DNA from: Apostichopus japonicus
Taxonomy: Eukaryota > Echinodermata > Holothuroidea > Aspidochirotida > Stichopodidae
DNA length: 64,000 nucleotides
Assembly: GCF_037975245.1 (NCBI RefSeq)
Contig: NC_092567.1
Coordinates: 21,672,376 to 21,736,375 of the forward strand
Direction: 5' to 3'
Under the pieces are notes generated by a model that ran no database searches, was not told where the DNA came from, and saw nothing but the letters and a program-made list of their open reading frames with translations. Each line of letters opens with the position of its first letter. Positions within the stretch are counted from its first letter, which is position 1. The position numbers and the translations under genes are program-made. Positions 49,397 through 61,497 of this stretch are shown piece by piece.

Positions 49397-52300
49397 TGAA
49401 AATGAAACCCTTACATATGATTAGTAATTATAAACCACCTATATTCCTTCTTTTTGGCGTAAAGAGACATAAATTCCGTATACGTGTACAGTTTATACAG
49501 CAAATTATGGTACTGGTAAAATGTATTAATGAATGTAGTGAGGAGTTGCATAAAGACATGAAAATATCCTACCAGGTACAATACTCAAAGCTTGTTCTAA
49601 TTTTTATTATAAATACAAGCATAAAAATGATTTACTGCATAGTTATACAAACTAGCCCCTTTTATGAGGGGATGGGGGGGGGAGGTGATGGGAGAGGGTA
49701 AAAAAGTAGGCTACTGTCGTGATTGGTCGACCCATGCAACCTAATTAGCTATTATTGTTTCTGTCATGGAAGATCATCTAATACATCCAGTACTGAGGGT
49801 TACGAAATGTAGGACTCCTATAAACAAAATTTCAAATTTTCAAATTCTACTGTACTAAACTGTACACCTGTCTCTGTGGACACGCTGTGTACAATGTCTT
49901 CACAGCACATGCACGCAGTGTAAAAAACATTAATCGATCACATCATTCTTTAGTTCTAGTTCTGCTTTGATACAGCAATCATTAATGTTAACGTGCTCAG
50001 CCTTCAGCAGGAGGTTTGGCAGCATCGGAACCAGAGAGGCCGTTATTTACCCCTCGCTTCTCTCTCTCTCTATCTCTCACTGCCTTTGACTGTTAGGGAA
50101 CAAGGAGCTTCATTGGATAGTGGTGTAAAATTGCAATTAAGAAATGGCTCCTAGCCGAGCTGCATATTTATGACACACGATTGACATAGGCGCAAAATAT
50201 ACCACTTCATTTTGTTCCCATAGGTAGGTTATAATTCAACTTCACCTGATTTTAATGAATTTTATTGATTTTTTTAGGTTGTAGAAAATGCCCTTGGCTG
50301 AATATGTTAACTCTAGTTTATGCATCATGTAGGGTAAGTGGATGAATATTCACTGTACTAAGAAGGCTACTACATATAGTGCCTTTTGGAAGACGAATGA
50401 ATTTTGCCCGAATGTGCGGCGGGGAGACCGTAACTTTGAGCCATTTTATTTTTGATAATATTTGTAGTCTCTGGACGGCATATTCTTGATCAATCTACTT
50501 AGTGATCTGAGGTTTCTTGTTGTCTTGTTTTTGTTTGGTTTATGTTTCCGTCTCCTTTATTGAGAGACCTTTGATTGAGGGAGAGGATGGGGAGGGGGGG
50601 AGGAGGGGTACAGGAGTGAGGATCCATTAAACTTTGAAGCACTTTAAGTGGTTTTTATGGTAAAGATAGATTTTACTTCTTGGGAAAATGCTGCAAAACT
50701 TGATGTTGTTTCAAACTGGATAATGTCAGTCAGAAAAGAAATCAAATAAATTTTAATTTTTTGGGAATTTGTGGTGATTAAGCATATGAGGTAGTGTGAA
50801 AAGGGTTCAATAGCATAATAAAAGATATGTTTGTTTATGTTTTGCTTTTCTTGGGGGTCGGGGTCGGGGGAGGGAGGAGGAACATGGGGGAGTGGATTTT
50901 CTTATGGAGTTAAGTTATCATATTTTCTCTGTTGCAAAGAAAAAAAAAAAGCAATTAAAAACGATTTTCCTGAGATTTTACTGTTTGTTTCTCCCGTGAC
51001 AAAACTCATCAAACAAACTCTTTAGATCGATCAATTAATGCTTGAACAAGTTTCTGGATAACTACTAGCAATCAAAAGCATTTATGAATGTTGGCTTGAA
51101 ACAATAAAAGCTATGCTAACTTCTACACTGGAGTAATTCATCCATGGCAGTTAATTATTTTTATGACACATTTTTGTGAAGATTGTGAAGATGACCTTCT
51201 TGGGAGATCTATCCATTTTTAATACAGGAAATATCATTTTCCGTGAAAAACGCTACTTAAATTTACTTCCAATTCCACTTGTCGTCGTGGATTTTTTGCC
51301 ACCAGGAGACTTGTGGTCAGGATTCATTTAATTACCTCTCACCATCCCTCTCACCATCTGGTGACTAGGCCAAGTAAGATATTTGTCACCATTTATCGCA
51401 GGCTATTAAAAAGTTAAGAAACCAGCGGTATCTCTTTCAGTCACATAAAAAATAAATAAAGAAAAACAGCAGAAAGCTCGCCCGTAAAAACGCTGTAATG
51501 GAAATAAGTTTTAATCAAGTAACTCTGCCCCTCGCCACTCCTCCTCCTATAGCTGTCTCTCACGCTAGCTCTCTCTCTCACGGAAAGTGGAAAAATGACT
51601 CGGAAATCCTCTGCCATGATTTAATAACTGGAGCGGAATTTATGTTTTCCGGTGGCGGCTGCTGAGTCAGGTGATATTTGTAGAGAGATAGACAGGGAAA
51701 ATGTTATTACCAATTACCAGCAAAATCGACAATGCAGATCCTCTCTAAAGCGGTGAATATTTAATGCTCCGTTAATGCCCAATGTTTATCGGCAAAAAAA
51801 AAAAAGAGTTCAAGGGAATACTACTATATTAACTAGGCTTCAGTCACCATCGATGGACGTCGTCTTGGAGAGATCTTGCCTTCTTAATCCGTTTTTAATT
51901 TCCGCCGTGATGGGTACCGAGAGAGGATGTTATTTGCTTTGGATCAATGTTTTAGTAGCTTGAAGGAAATCCATTAGGTGAATAAATAAAGAGAGAAATG
52001 TTACTCAGGCTGCTAATGAGACTCGTCTTGCCTCGTCATGAGAAGTAGAAGGTTTCGCTCCATCTCGTTAAAGTGGCGGCGGGGTTGTCTTTGCCGCTGG
52101 AAGTATCTGCAATTTTGTGTTGAATATGTCACAAGTTTGCTGGTAACATTTCCCAGACTTATTAGTAGTACTATTACGTAGCCAAGGAGGGGGTAGGGAG
52201 GGGGTTGCACGTGTCCCCCACCCCCAAATTTTCCATTTTTTATGTTTCAAAAATGTCTAACTCAATAAAAGAGAGGTAAGGTTGTATACATGGATGAAAT

Positions 52301-54277
52301 TCCTATCCCATTAAAACAATAAACCACCAAAATATACCACTCAGCTTTCATCAGTTATGTGGCCTAGGCTTAGAATAGCCTAATTGTTTAATTTAAAATA
52401 AAAATTCCCTTTTGACACTAACAATTTGACATTTTTTGGAAAAATATGGTAATTATGGGTTATGGACCAAAACGTTAATCAACATTCCATATTTCTTTTA
52501 TTCCATTTGAAGTTAGAAAATGACTCGTTTTAATGAAGAAAAACAGGAAAATGGAATACAAATTGTAGGGAAAAAGGATTTCATCATTTGACATCTATTG
52601 TAAGCCCCCTGAGATAAGCAAAAATTTACATCCACCCCCACCCCAGAGTGGCGATCCTCCTGCGTTAAAATGTGCCCTCCCAAATGGGTTTTTCCGGCTA
52701 TGGGCCTGATTATGAGTACAACAGCATTAGGATGAGTACAAGTTGGAGTTTCCCTTAGTATGAGTACATGTTTATGAGTACAAGGTTTCTAAACGCAAGT
52801 ACAAGAAAAATTCTATATGCGATAAAAAACAGTTATAGGGACTCTTCAATTAAGGAAAAGCCAGAGGGTTCTATTAAATCACTCAAGAATTTTTAGTTTT
52901 ATAGGGTATCCCATTTTGTGCAAATATTGTGTAGTTTGGTCATTTGTTATTTAAACAAGTGCCCGTTTGTTAGGAGGTTATTGAGAAATATAATTTAAAA
53001 AATTCCAGATTGTTGAAAACTAGTGAAACTAAGTAGTAATTAAGACCAATTTGGTTAGAAACATTCAAATACTAGAATCTGTTGTACAGAAAGCTCACAG
53101 GGTCCATTTTGTCATCAAAACTTCATCTCTCAACCCCACCACACACCACCCCCGTCCGCACCCTCACCACCCAGTTTAAACATCTATCCCCCACCCTGTG
53201 AGACACCCAGGTGGTTTATTGTAACTCCTGTCGTCAGAAGCGCCTACACGAGAAGCTTGAAAATGTGGCTTACATTTAAACCAGATAATAATAATAAAAC
53301 CAGATTATAATTTCTGTGCCGGGCTTGTCATAGTTTACACACTCTCCAATATTTCTTCTTGCACTCTGGTTTAACACCATCAAAGAATCCCACAAAATGT
53401 CTATTTAGATGGAAATAGATTGTATTGGTTAAAGTTTAATTTCTTTCTGAGAAATGTCTTAACATGATTATTAAAAGCAATCAGGTTTCTTATTTGGAGA
53501 CAATGATGTGAACGATGTTTTAAACACTTGCAAGCCCTTTGAAAGTGTCAAGTTGTGAAAATCCCATTTCGTCCGTCTTTCAGGAAATGGGTTGATATCA
53601 TGTAGTAAAACACTGTGTATAAATTAGAAATGGTCAAAAATAGCTACTTTACCACAGAAGCAAATATTTGCAGTGATGAGCATTGCATATTAATGTGTAC
53701 ACAGTAATTGATGATAAACAAAATTAAAAATTAATTAATTAGCTACTGTTACAGTAAGTCAATAATGTCTATTGTAATTGATCTCTTGTGTTATAATTAA
53801 GGTTGAAACAATCCAGTTAATTCAATAGTTTCATGTTTACAGTAGATGAGAAAAGTAATGGATTTACTGATCTGTCACTTTAAAATCTATTTTAAAACCC
53901 TAAATTAAGTTAACTATGACTAACTAATTGTTATTTATCTTGCAACTGTGTAGCATTGTTCAGCGGCATATATCTGCTGTCTTATTAATTATGCAAAGCA
54001 ATTTGAGTGACGAGAACATAAATGGAAGGAAATACAGGCACCGTTATGAAACTGCGAACGGAAGGGGAAAAATAACTAAAAACTGAAAGGAGGAAGACTG
54101 AGTATTTTTCAATGAAACTGTATTGTACCTTTGATAACTGTTGTCTCAATTAAAGAAACATTTGTAAGTAATAGAGAGTTTGGGGAAGGGGTGAGAGGAC
54201 CTTGTCCACCTTCTACACTGTCCCCCTTCCCTTTCAACCATGTTCTTGCCACTATTTCAACTGACTTGGTATACCCA

Positions 54278-55190
54278 TTGACATCATAAAGTACCTATAG
54301 TGACATCATAAAATACCTATAGTGACATCATAAAGTACCTATATTGACATAAAGTACCTATAGTGACATCATAAAGTACCTATATTGACATCATAAAGCA
54401 CCTATAGTGACATCATAAAGCACCTATAGTGACATCATAAAGTACCTATATTGACATCATAAAGTACCTATAGTGACATCATAAAATACCTATATTGACA
54501 TCATAAAGCACCTATATTGACATCATAAAGCACTATATAGTTACATCATAAAGTACCTATAGTGACATAAAGTACCTATATTGACGACATAAAGTACCAA
54601 TATTGACATAAAGTACCTATAGTGACATCATAAAGTACCTATAGTGACATCATAAAGTACCTATACTGACATAAAGTATACATAGTGACATCATAAAATA
54701 CCTATATTGACATCATAAAGTACCTATAGTGACATCATAAAGTACTGTACCTATATTGACGACATAAAGTACCAATATTGACATCATAAAGTACCTATAG
54801 TGACATCATAAAGTACCTATAGTGACATCATAAAGTACCTATAGTGACATCATAAAGTACCTATAGTGACATCATAAAGTACCTATACTGACATAAAGTA
54901 CCTATATTGACATCATAAAATACCTATATTGACATCATAAAGTACCTATATTGACATCATGAAGTACCTACTGTATAGTGACATCATAAAGTACACATAG
55001 TGACATCATAAAGTATATAACTACAGTTACTGTACATCGTAAAGTACCTATATTGACATCATAAAGTACGCATAGTGACATCATAAAGTACCTAATGTGA
55101 CATCATAAAGAACCTACAGTTAGTTACATCATAAAGTACCTATAGTGACTTCATAAAGTACCTATAGTGACAGCAGTGCCTATAGTATTC
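54278..55190. repeat. 22-bp minisatellite
   Basis: About 40 tandem copies of TGACATCATAAAGTACCTATAG occur, with common variants: ATTGACATC, an 18-bp unit lacking the ATCA step, and occasional GACGACATAAAG units. There are no unique spacers, so this is a minisatellite and not a CRISPR-like array. Confidence 0.93.
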
Positions 55191-58100
55191 ATCAATTTTA
55201 GTTTCTCCCTGCTCAGTAAAGCCTAATTATGTATCTATATTAACAGTACAAACTTTGAGGGATACTTTTTTTCAGTGTGACAAAGAGGGGGGGGGGGGGG
55301 GAGGGGGTGACAAGCCCCATCAAGCTCTTGCAGATTAGCAAAAAAAATAATAAAGCAGACTAGTCATTTTCAGACTGGATGCATAGACAAAAATGAGACA
55401 AAGTAAAACTAGTGTCAACCAGAGGAGGGTGGGGGAGGGGGGGCTGACTTCACTGGGAGGTTCTGGCAATACCACTCCCCCAGAGATACCTAGCCATTAT
55501 AAAAAGTTCCCTTCCCGATGGCAGGGCTGTTCCCTGGAAGTAAACTTTTTGCAATTGTTGTCTCTTCATTTGTATGAAAGCCGGTTGTTGTCATAAGGCA
55601 AATGACTTAAAACTTTCACTTTTGTGGTATTTACAGTATAGTTGCTCGAAATTGCTGTTACAGGGTGGATACGATATATTGACTTGAAATGAAAGGTTGT
55701 TGGAAGCATGTTGTCATCTTGGCAATTCAACTGCAAAATGTTTTTTGCTTTTGTTCTTAATATTCAACTGGTTATTCATATTCTGCGGGGAGATAACATT
55801 TCTAGAGAGAAAAAAAATTGCATTTTGATAAAATGCTAAATACAGAGGACATTGACAGCTAAGTAAACAATCCAAATAAATAAATCACATTTCAATGAAA
55901 ACTCAAGAGTAAATTAAGGAAAATAAGTAAAGCTGATATCACAGACGACCTACTGATACACTCTCTGGAAGAATCTAGAGTCTTCCCACAATCAAAATAT
56001 GTTGTCTGGAGTTTAATAGGGACAAGATATTGTTTAAATGGGTGTTGCAACTATTAAACATTGTGGAATGCTTTCTCTGTACTAGATAAGTGTCCCATAG
56101 TCTGCCGGTGGCATATCCCTTTAACATTTGATTTGACCAATTTTAGTCCTTCAATTTTTACTAATAAAAGAATATTATGCACATTACAGATTACAATTGA
56201 TGTCAAATGAAAATACCAGCCCTGCATGTTGTTTACAATATAACCGAATGATTTTTATTGAAGAAGTAATGTCACCCAGAAAATTTTGCAGATAATTGTT
56301 AGACACGCAACGTTTTAGCAATTCAGAAGTTTTCAAAAATCTATTTGAACAATTCTTCATTTTGAAAGGAAGTTTGATTATGACAAGCGAGTAAGTAAGT
56401 TGCATTGTAAAGGCGATTTTTTGTATCAAATTCTGCTGAAAATTTATCGTAAATGAATGCAAAAAGCTGCTTCAAGTGTCATAACCAAACATGTTTGTTC
56501 TGACAATTTTCAAAGTAGAGAATTTCTTTTGGCATGAGCATCTGTATAAAACCAATGTAGGAACTGTTTTAAAGGTTATTTCTTAGGGATCCTATATAGA
56601 TGGACTCTTTTGTTGTGACATGGTTTATAGGTGACTTTACAGTATGTAACATTGTCAAGGCAGTAGATAAATGAGTGAGAAGGAGGGGGGGAGGGGGGGC
56701 TGGGGGAATCTAAATTTGACTCGGGTGAAATTAAGGCGCTAAGAAATACGAAGTAGCTACTGTAGGTGAAAAGCCCTTTTGGAAGTAGGACTGCTTCTCT
56801 CGTAAAAAGAAAATGCCCCTATGCAATTACTTAACGGAGGAAACGTCTCCTCAAAGTCGCAAAGAAATTATCGACAATTGCTGACATTTTCTGATCACTT
56901 ATCGGCTGCTTGCGCTCTCTTGGGTATTAATATAAATGAATGCTATCGATTGTGGTCCGGAGTCGAAGCCTCGGTGCGCTCTCGTGCAACATTTTTGTTT
57001 TTAGAAACTCCCGGTTTTTAATCCTCAACTACGGTTGGGAACGGAAGTGATTGTGGGTTACAATCGTTCAGGAAAGAAAAATCATGAATGGAGGGATAAA
57101 GGATTTTGTAGAAATCGTTGACAGGAGATTTTAAAATTCCTTTCATGCTTAATGAAGTGCCTGGAGCCTGAAGGTGGCGGCTTAAAGAAATTAAGAGGAA
57201 ATAATCATTTTTGAAAAGTCTGTTCATCTTAAACCATGCAGATACTTTTTGTCCATCTGATAATTTGTTTCAAATGTTTTGGATTCTGCCAGAGAGTTTT
57301 TTTCCTCCTTTTTTCTTCACTTTAACAAATTATTTATTTTCGCCTATTACATTTTTTTCCCAACGCATTACACTAATAGACAATGATGTCTGTACTGGTT
57401 TTGGTATGGAATTCCCTCTTTCTTTCTCCCTGTCCCTCCCCCCCCCACCTTACCCCCATTTGCAGTAAACAACAAAAAAACTGTCAAAATTTGTCATGTT
57501 TTCTCGCAGGTGATAATATTTTGTTAATTGTGGAGACTTGTCAGTCAGTCAGTATGTCTGTCAATATGTCTTTCAGTGTGTCTGTCATTTTCATGGCCTT
57601 CTCTTTCTTCCTGAGTAGATAAGCCTCCTTCTTCATCCTGGACATAATTTATCACAATGTTGGTACAAATCCTGAGTCATTACTTCAATTAAACGGTCCT
57701 CTTACCCTCTCCTCTGTAACATTGTGTAATTCAAAGTATAAACATTCACTTTTTGTCTGTGTGTGGCGTGTCTTCTGACATTAAATGAAAGCAAAAAAAC
57801 GTCTTAATTTGGAGACCATTGAAGCTCTGTCATCCATGACAGTGCGTAGGTTCAAATATGGCCTGACAGAAACTTGAGAGAAATACCATCTGTTGTCTGT
57901 AGACCTATATATACTATGTTTGTGTAATATCCATGGTTGATGACAGCAAAGAACACCAGTACCGTATAGCACTGTACACTCAGTAATTACGACACCAATT
58001 TTATTTTAAAAAATTCTCTCTTTGTTTTTTTTAATTTTTTTTTAATATTAACAGTTTGCAGATGAACGTACAGTACTAGCATCAAATGCCAACATGCGAA

Positions 58101-59191
58101 AATTTAATCCTTTGACATAAAAATTACAAAAGTATACATATATATATATTATGATATTTAATGCAGTTGCTACATGATTAAAAATAAGAAAGTAAAATTT
58201 ACTTTGCTTGGTTCATACTTAAATAAGTATAATGTTCAGTCCTTTTGTATGCATGATGGGACCGAGAACATGACAGATACAAGAAGGGAATAAAAAAAAA
58301 CCATCGCATTCAAGTTAGTCACTTATACTTAAGGAAATATTGCATAACATGAATATGTACTTTTTTATGATTTCATGCAGTTCCTACATGATATGGAAAA
58401 TGTTTTAAAAAAGTTTTGGCAATAAATCAAAATTACTGTTCATATATTGTCGAATACAAAGTATAGTAGTGTTCCATGTATTGAAAAAGAAAACACAAGG
58501 AAAGGAAAAGGAAATGCCATCACAACAGTACCTATGATGTCATCAAGTTTAAGGTTGCTTGACCTCTGACCTATGAGGTCATAAATCATGCAGGTGTGAG
58601 TTTACCTGGTCAGGAACCCACCCACCAAGTTTGAACTTAATCGGACGTACCGTTTAGGGACAGTTTCACGACACATTTGTTTGCTCACTCACTCATTTAC
58701 ACAGTTTAGTCACATTTCTGATGTGGGGTAAATTACAATATCACATCTCCATATACATTACATGTAGGGAGATGAGATAAAAAGAGGAAATGCCATCACT
58801 ATAGCAGGTGAAAAGTGATCAGAAATTTATGCATGGAAGTTGTAATACATGTTTGTACATGTTCAATTGTTGATTATGGTATGAAGCCACTTCAAGATGC
58901 TTAAATGCCAAACAAATAAAAACCATAAAAATAGTTTATATGTACAGTATGATAGAGCTTAACATAATGATTTGGTTAAATTTGTTTACATGTGTGTATG
59001 AAAAAATCTTGAGAAGAACTTAGGGGGGAACTGGTATAAAGCAGTACAGGTATTGCTCAAGATATTTTTTTTTCTCCCTTTTCCATCCAACAATAGTACA
59101 GTACCTGTACTTAAGTTAAGATAACAGTAGCATGTAAATAGTATCTGTATTTGTCTGTGGTTATTCTGTAAAATTTAGTTATTTGCTGGAG

Positions 59192-59262
59192 AATGAATGA
59201 ATCAATGTATGTATGAATGAATGAATGAATGAACGAATGAATAAATATATAAATAAAAATTT
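59192..59262. repeat. (GAAT)n tetranucleotide repeat
   Basis: Imperfect GAAT/AATA tetranucleotides. Confidence 0.85.
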
Positions 59263-59674
59263 CAGTACACATACCGAAATGTATATATCAGTTCATTGTA
59301 CACTAATCCATTGTGCTCTCAGTATATTTTTTGATAAATAAAATTGATAAGCCCTGAAATTACTCTACTGTTTTGTTTATTTATATGTCAAACTTATCTA
59401 TCAGTGAGCACAAGAACAAGAACATAATATCAAAGAGTATAACCCCTTCAAAATTTACAAAAAGTAAGCACTAAAACTATATCCTGGACTCTTTTGAATT
59501 ATGAATTTGGCTACGTATCTGAATCAATTCACCAGGTGTATACATTTGATATTGAAACAGCTTCCTCCAGCTGTTTGTTACAGCTCAACCCGTCTGTACT
59601 TTCTGATGCAATTTACTTCACTTTCTACACATCTTTGTTTTATTTCGTAAGATACTATGGCAACAAAATAAAAG

Positions 59675-59864
59675 TATGCTTATTGGGCTGCAGCTTCCTG
59701 CAGCCAGGCTGCTTAGAATGTTATCTTTTGTGCTATGCTGTCTCACACAATAGGCCTAGTTTGCTGATGTGCTGAGATATCTCAAACTATTTGTTTCATA
59801 TTGATGCAGCTTTGCTGCGGGGATTTTGCAGCTGCTGCATATTTTTCTTGTTTACAAGGTATCT
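59675..59864 (+). mobile_element. Small inverted-repeat element (GCTGCAGC family), copy 5
   Basis: It contains GGGCTGCAGC..CCTGCAGCCAGGCTGC, then a TCACACAATAGGC stretch and TTGCAGCTGCTGCA, colinear with copy 3. Both terminal repeats are diverged, so its limits are approximate. Confidence 0.6.
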
Positions 59865-60360
59865 CAGCTGGTTTATATTCTCATCACTTTACTTTACATT
59901 GACGCAGTCTCCATCCTTAATTCTCCCATTTGATCAGGTGTTCCCTCTTCCCTGTGAATCTTGGTATGGAGTGTATTCTTTGTGGTTAAAAAAATCCATC
60001 TGAAAATGAGTAAATGCCGATTATAATAAAACTCAAAACATTAGTTCAGTTGATTTTGCTAGCGGTTGGAGAGCCCCAAAATACATTACTCTCTAAGTTT
60101 GAAGTTACAGTCTTTTTGTATTAAAAATCCTCCATATCATATAAGTATGCCACCCACCTAATGTGATTTTCTTTCTGAATGACTATCAAATATCTGTGAC
60201 ATAAAGTTAATGACTTAAGATCTACTCAATCAGAAAATAATTGAGAAGGGCCATTAAGACATCTACCATCCCACCCACGTCTAGTTCTGTCTTTCAGATT
60301 TTAAAGATTTCTGCATATATATATAACACAGTTGAAAGTGGAGATAGTGGGTTGGGCAAG

Positions 60361-60365
60361 GGTAT

Positions 60366-60464
<99 letters not shown>

Positions 60465-60480
60465 TCTATATCTTATATAA
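60361..60480. repeat. (TA)n microsatellite
   Basis: TA array with a few AAATA and ACATA interruptions. A second short array follows at 60541-60600. Confidence 0.95.
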
Positions 60481-61258
60481 TGTATATATATCAGTTGTCT
60501 GATGATCGCTCAATGTGTGAAACTCTGAGCAACAACTATACATATATATGTATGTGTATATGTATATATATATATATATATATATGTTTATATAAATATA
60601 TATTTATCACTTCCGTGAATCATCCCACATCTTTTTGTGTCTTTTAGATTCTCACAAGTTGTTATCTTTAATTATGCAGTTGAAGTAGTTGGTTTGCATG
60701 GATGATTTTAATACTGATATAATATTTACACTGTAGAAGTGGTATTCTAGATACACACTCCACTGTACAATACTGTATATTCTTGTCTTCACCTACATTT
60801 GAATAACATTGTGTAATTAAAAACTGAGTCAGTTTGACGTCAGGGCTTCTTCTTAGCTCAGCAGTTTTTCTTTGTTTTTTTGTGACGTTCACATCCGATT
60901 GGTTAAGGTTGCAGTCGTATTGGATTGTCGTCTAGTTGGGAGTAATATTATGCGATGGTAGCACTAAATACTTATTAGCAATATTATTACTATTAACACT
61001 ACAGTATAATTCCTGTATTAATGCTATCAGTATGCTGTGTTACCACAATTATTACAATTTCCAAGATTCTACTTTAATACTATTTCTATTGCTATTGCCA
61101 ATACTATAAAACTTACTATTTCTACAGTATTGTTGGTACTATGGTATTTTAATGCTATTGATATGCTATGCTATTGCCACTTTCTATTTATCACACTACA
61201 GTCCACTGTAACTTACAATTTAATATTTTAATATTTTTTTTTTCTCTGTTCCCTTCAG

Positions 61259-61497
61259 TGCTGCTATGTCACCAGTCAACCGGACGAGATTAATGCATTA
61301 TCATAACCCTGCCAAGCCTCTAATAACACCCTTACCCGGAGACCGATAACGATAATCCTGCAAAACCAGCCGAGGGCTAGATGAGAGCACCAACAGTTTC
61401 CCTTCCTTTGAGAGGCCATGTCACTCAAGAGAGTGCATCCCTACCTGGCACAGCCCCTGTGGTGGTGCCCGGCAGTCGCATTACAGAAACGTCTACC
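61259..61497 (+). CDS. Probable 5' coding exon of an unrecognised gene
   Basis: A long T-rich tract and tctctgttcccttcag (acceptor at 61258), with a GTAAGT donor at 61498, bracket a 239-nt exon. No frame is open across all of it. It therefore fits an exon with 5' UTR and a start: ATG at 61381 gives MRAPTVSLPLRGHVTQESAS and 19 more codons (Pro/Val/Thr-rich, low complexity), leaving in phase 0 at ...ETST. An upstream ORF of 28 codons (ATG 61265, stop at 61349) precedes it. The coding-start context is poor (T at -3). No domain is visible, and downstream exons are not found in the remaining 2.5 kb. A non-coding RNA exon is the alternative. Confidence 0.45.

Larger units (their letters stand above)
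35906..54277. other. Gene-poor stretch with repeats and possible regulatory islands
   Basis: Apart from the SINE, hAT, R3 and small inverted-repeat copies listed separately, no exon pair could be supported on either strand. An A-rich, purine-biased tract lies at 36667-36862. Repeat-poor, more GC-balanced stretches occur at about 41.1-41.5, 50.0-50.5 and 51.2-52.1 kb. Confidence 0.55.
55191..61258. other. No supported gene upstream of the 61.26-kb exon
   Basis: It contains G-tracts at 55289 and 56683, one small inverted-repeat element and microsatellites. It is probably intron or 5' flank of the gene whose exon lies at 61259. Confidence 0.5.

Noticed and set aside
49318-49701. 127-codon frame on the plus strand
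   Set aside because: It starts inside an inverted-repeat element copy and ends in a G-tract. No splice or domain support.
54278-55190. CRISPR-like array
   Set aside because: Units are contiguous with no unique spacers, and the DNA is eukaryotic. It is a minisatellite.
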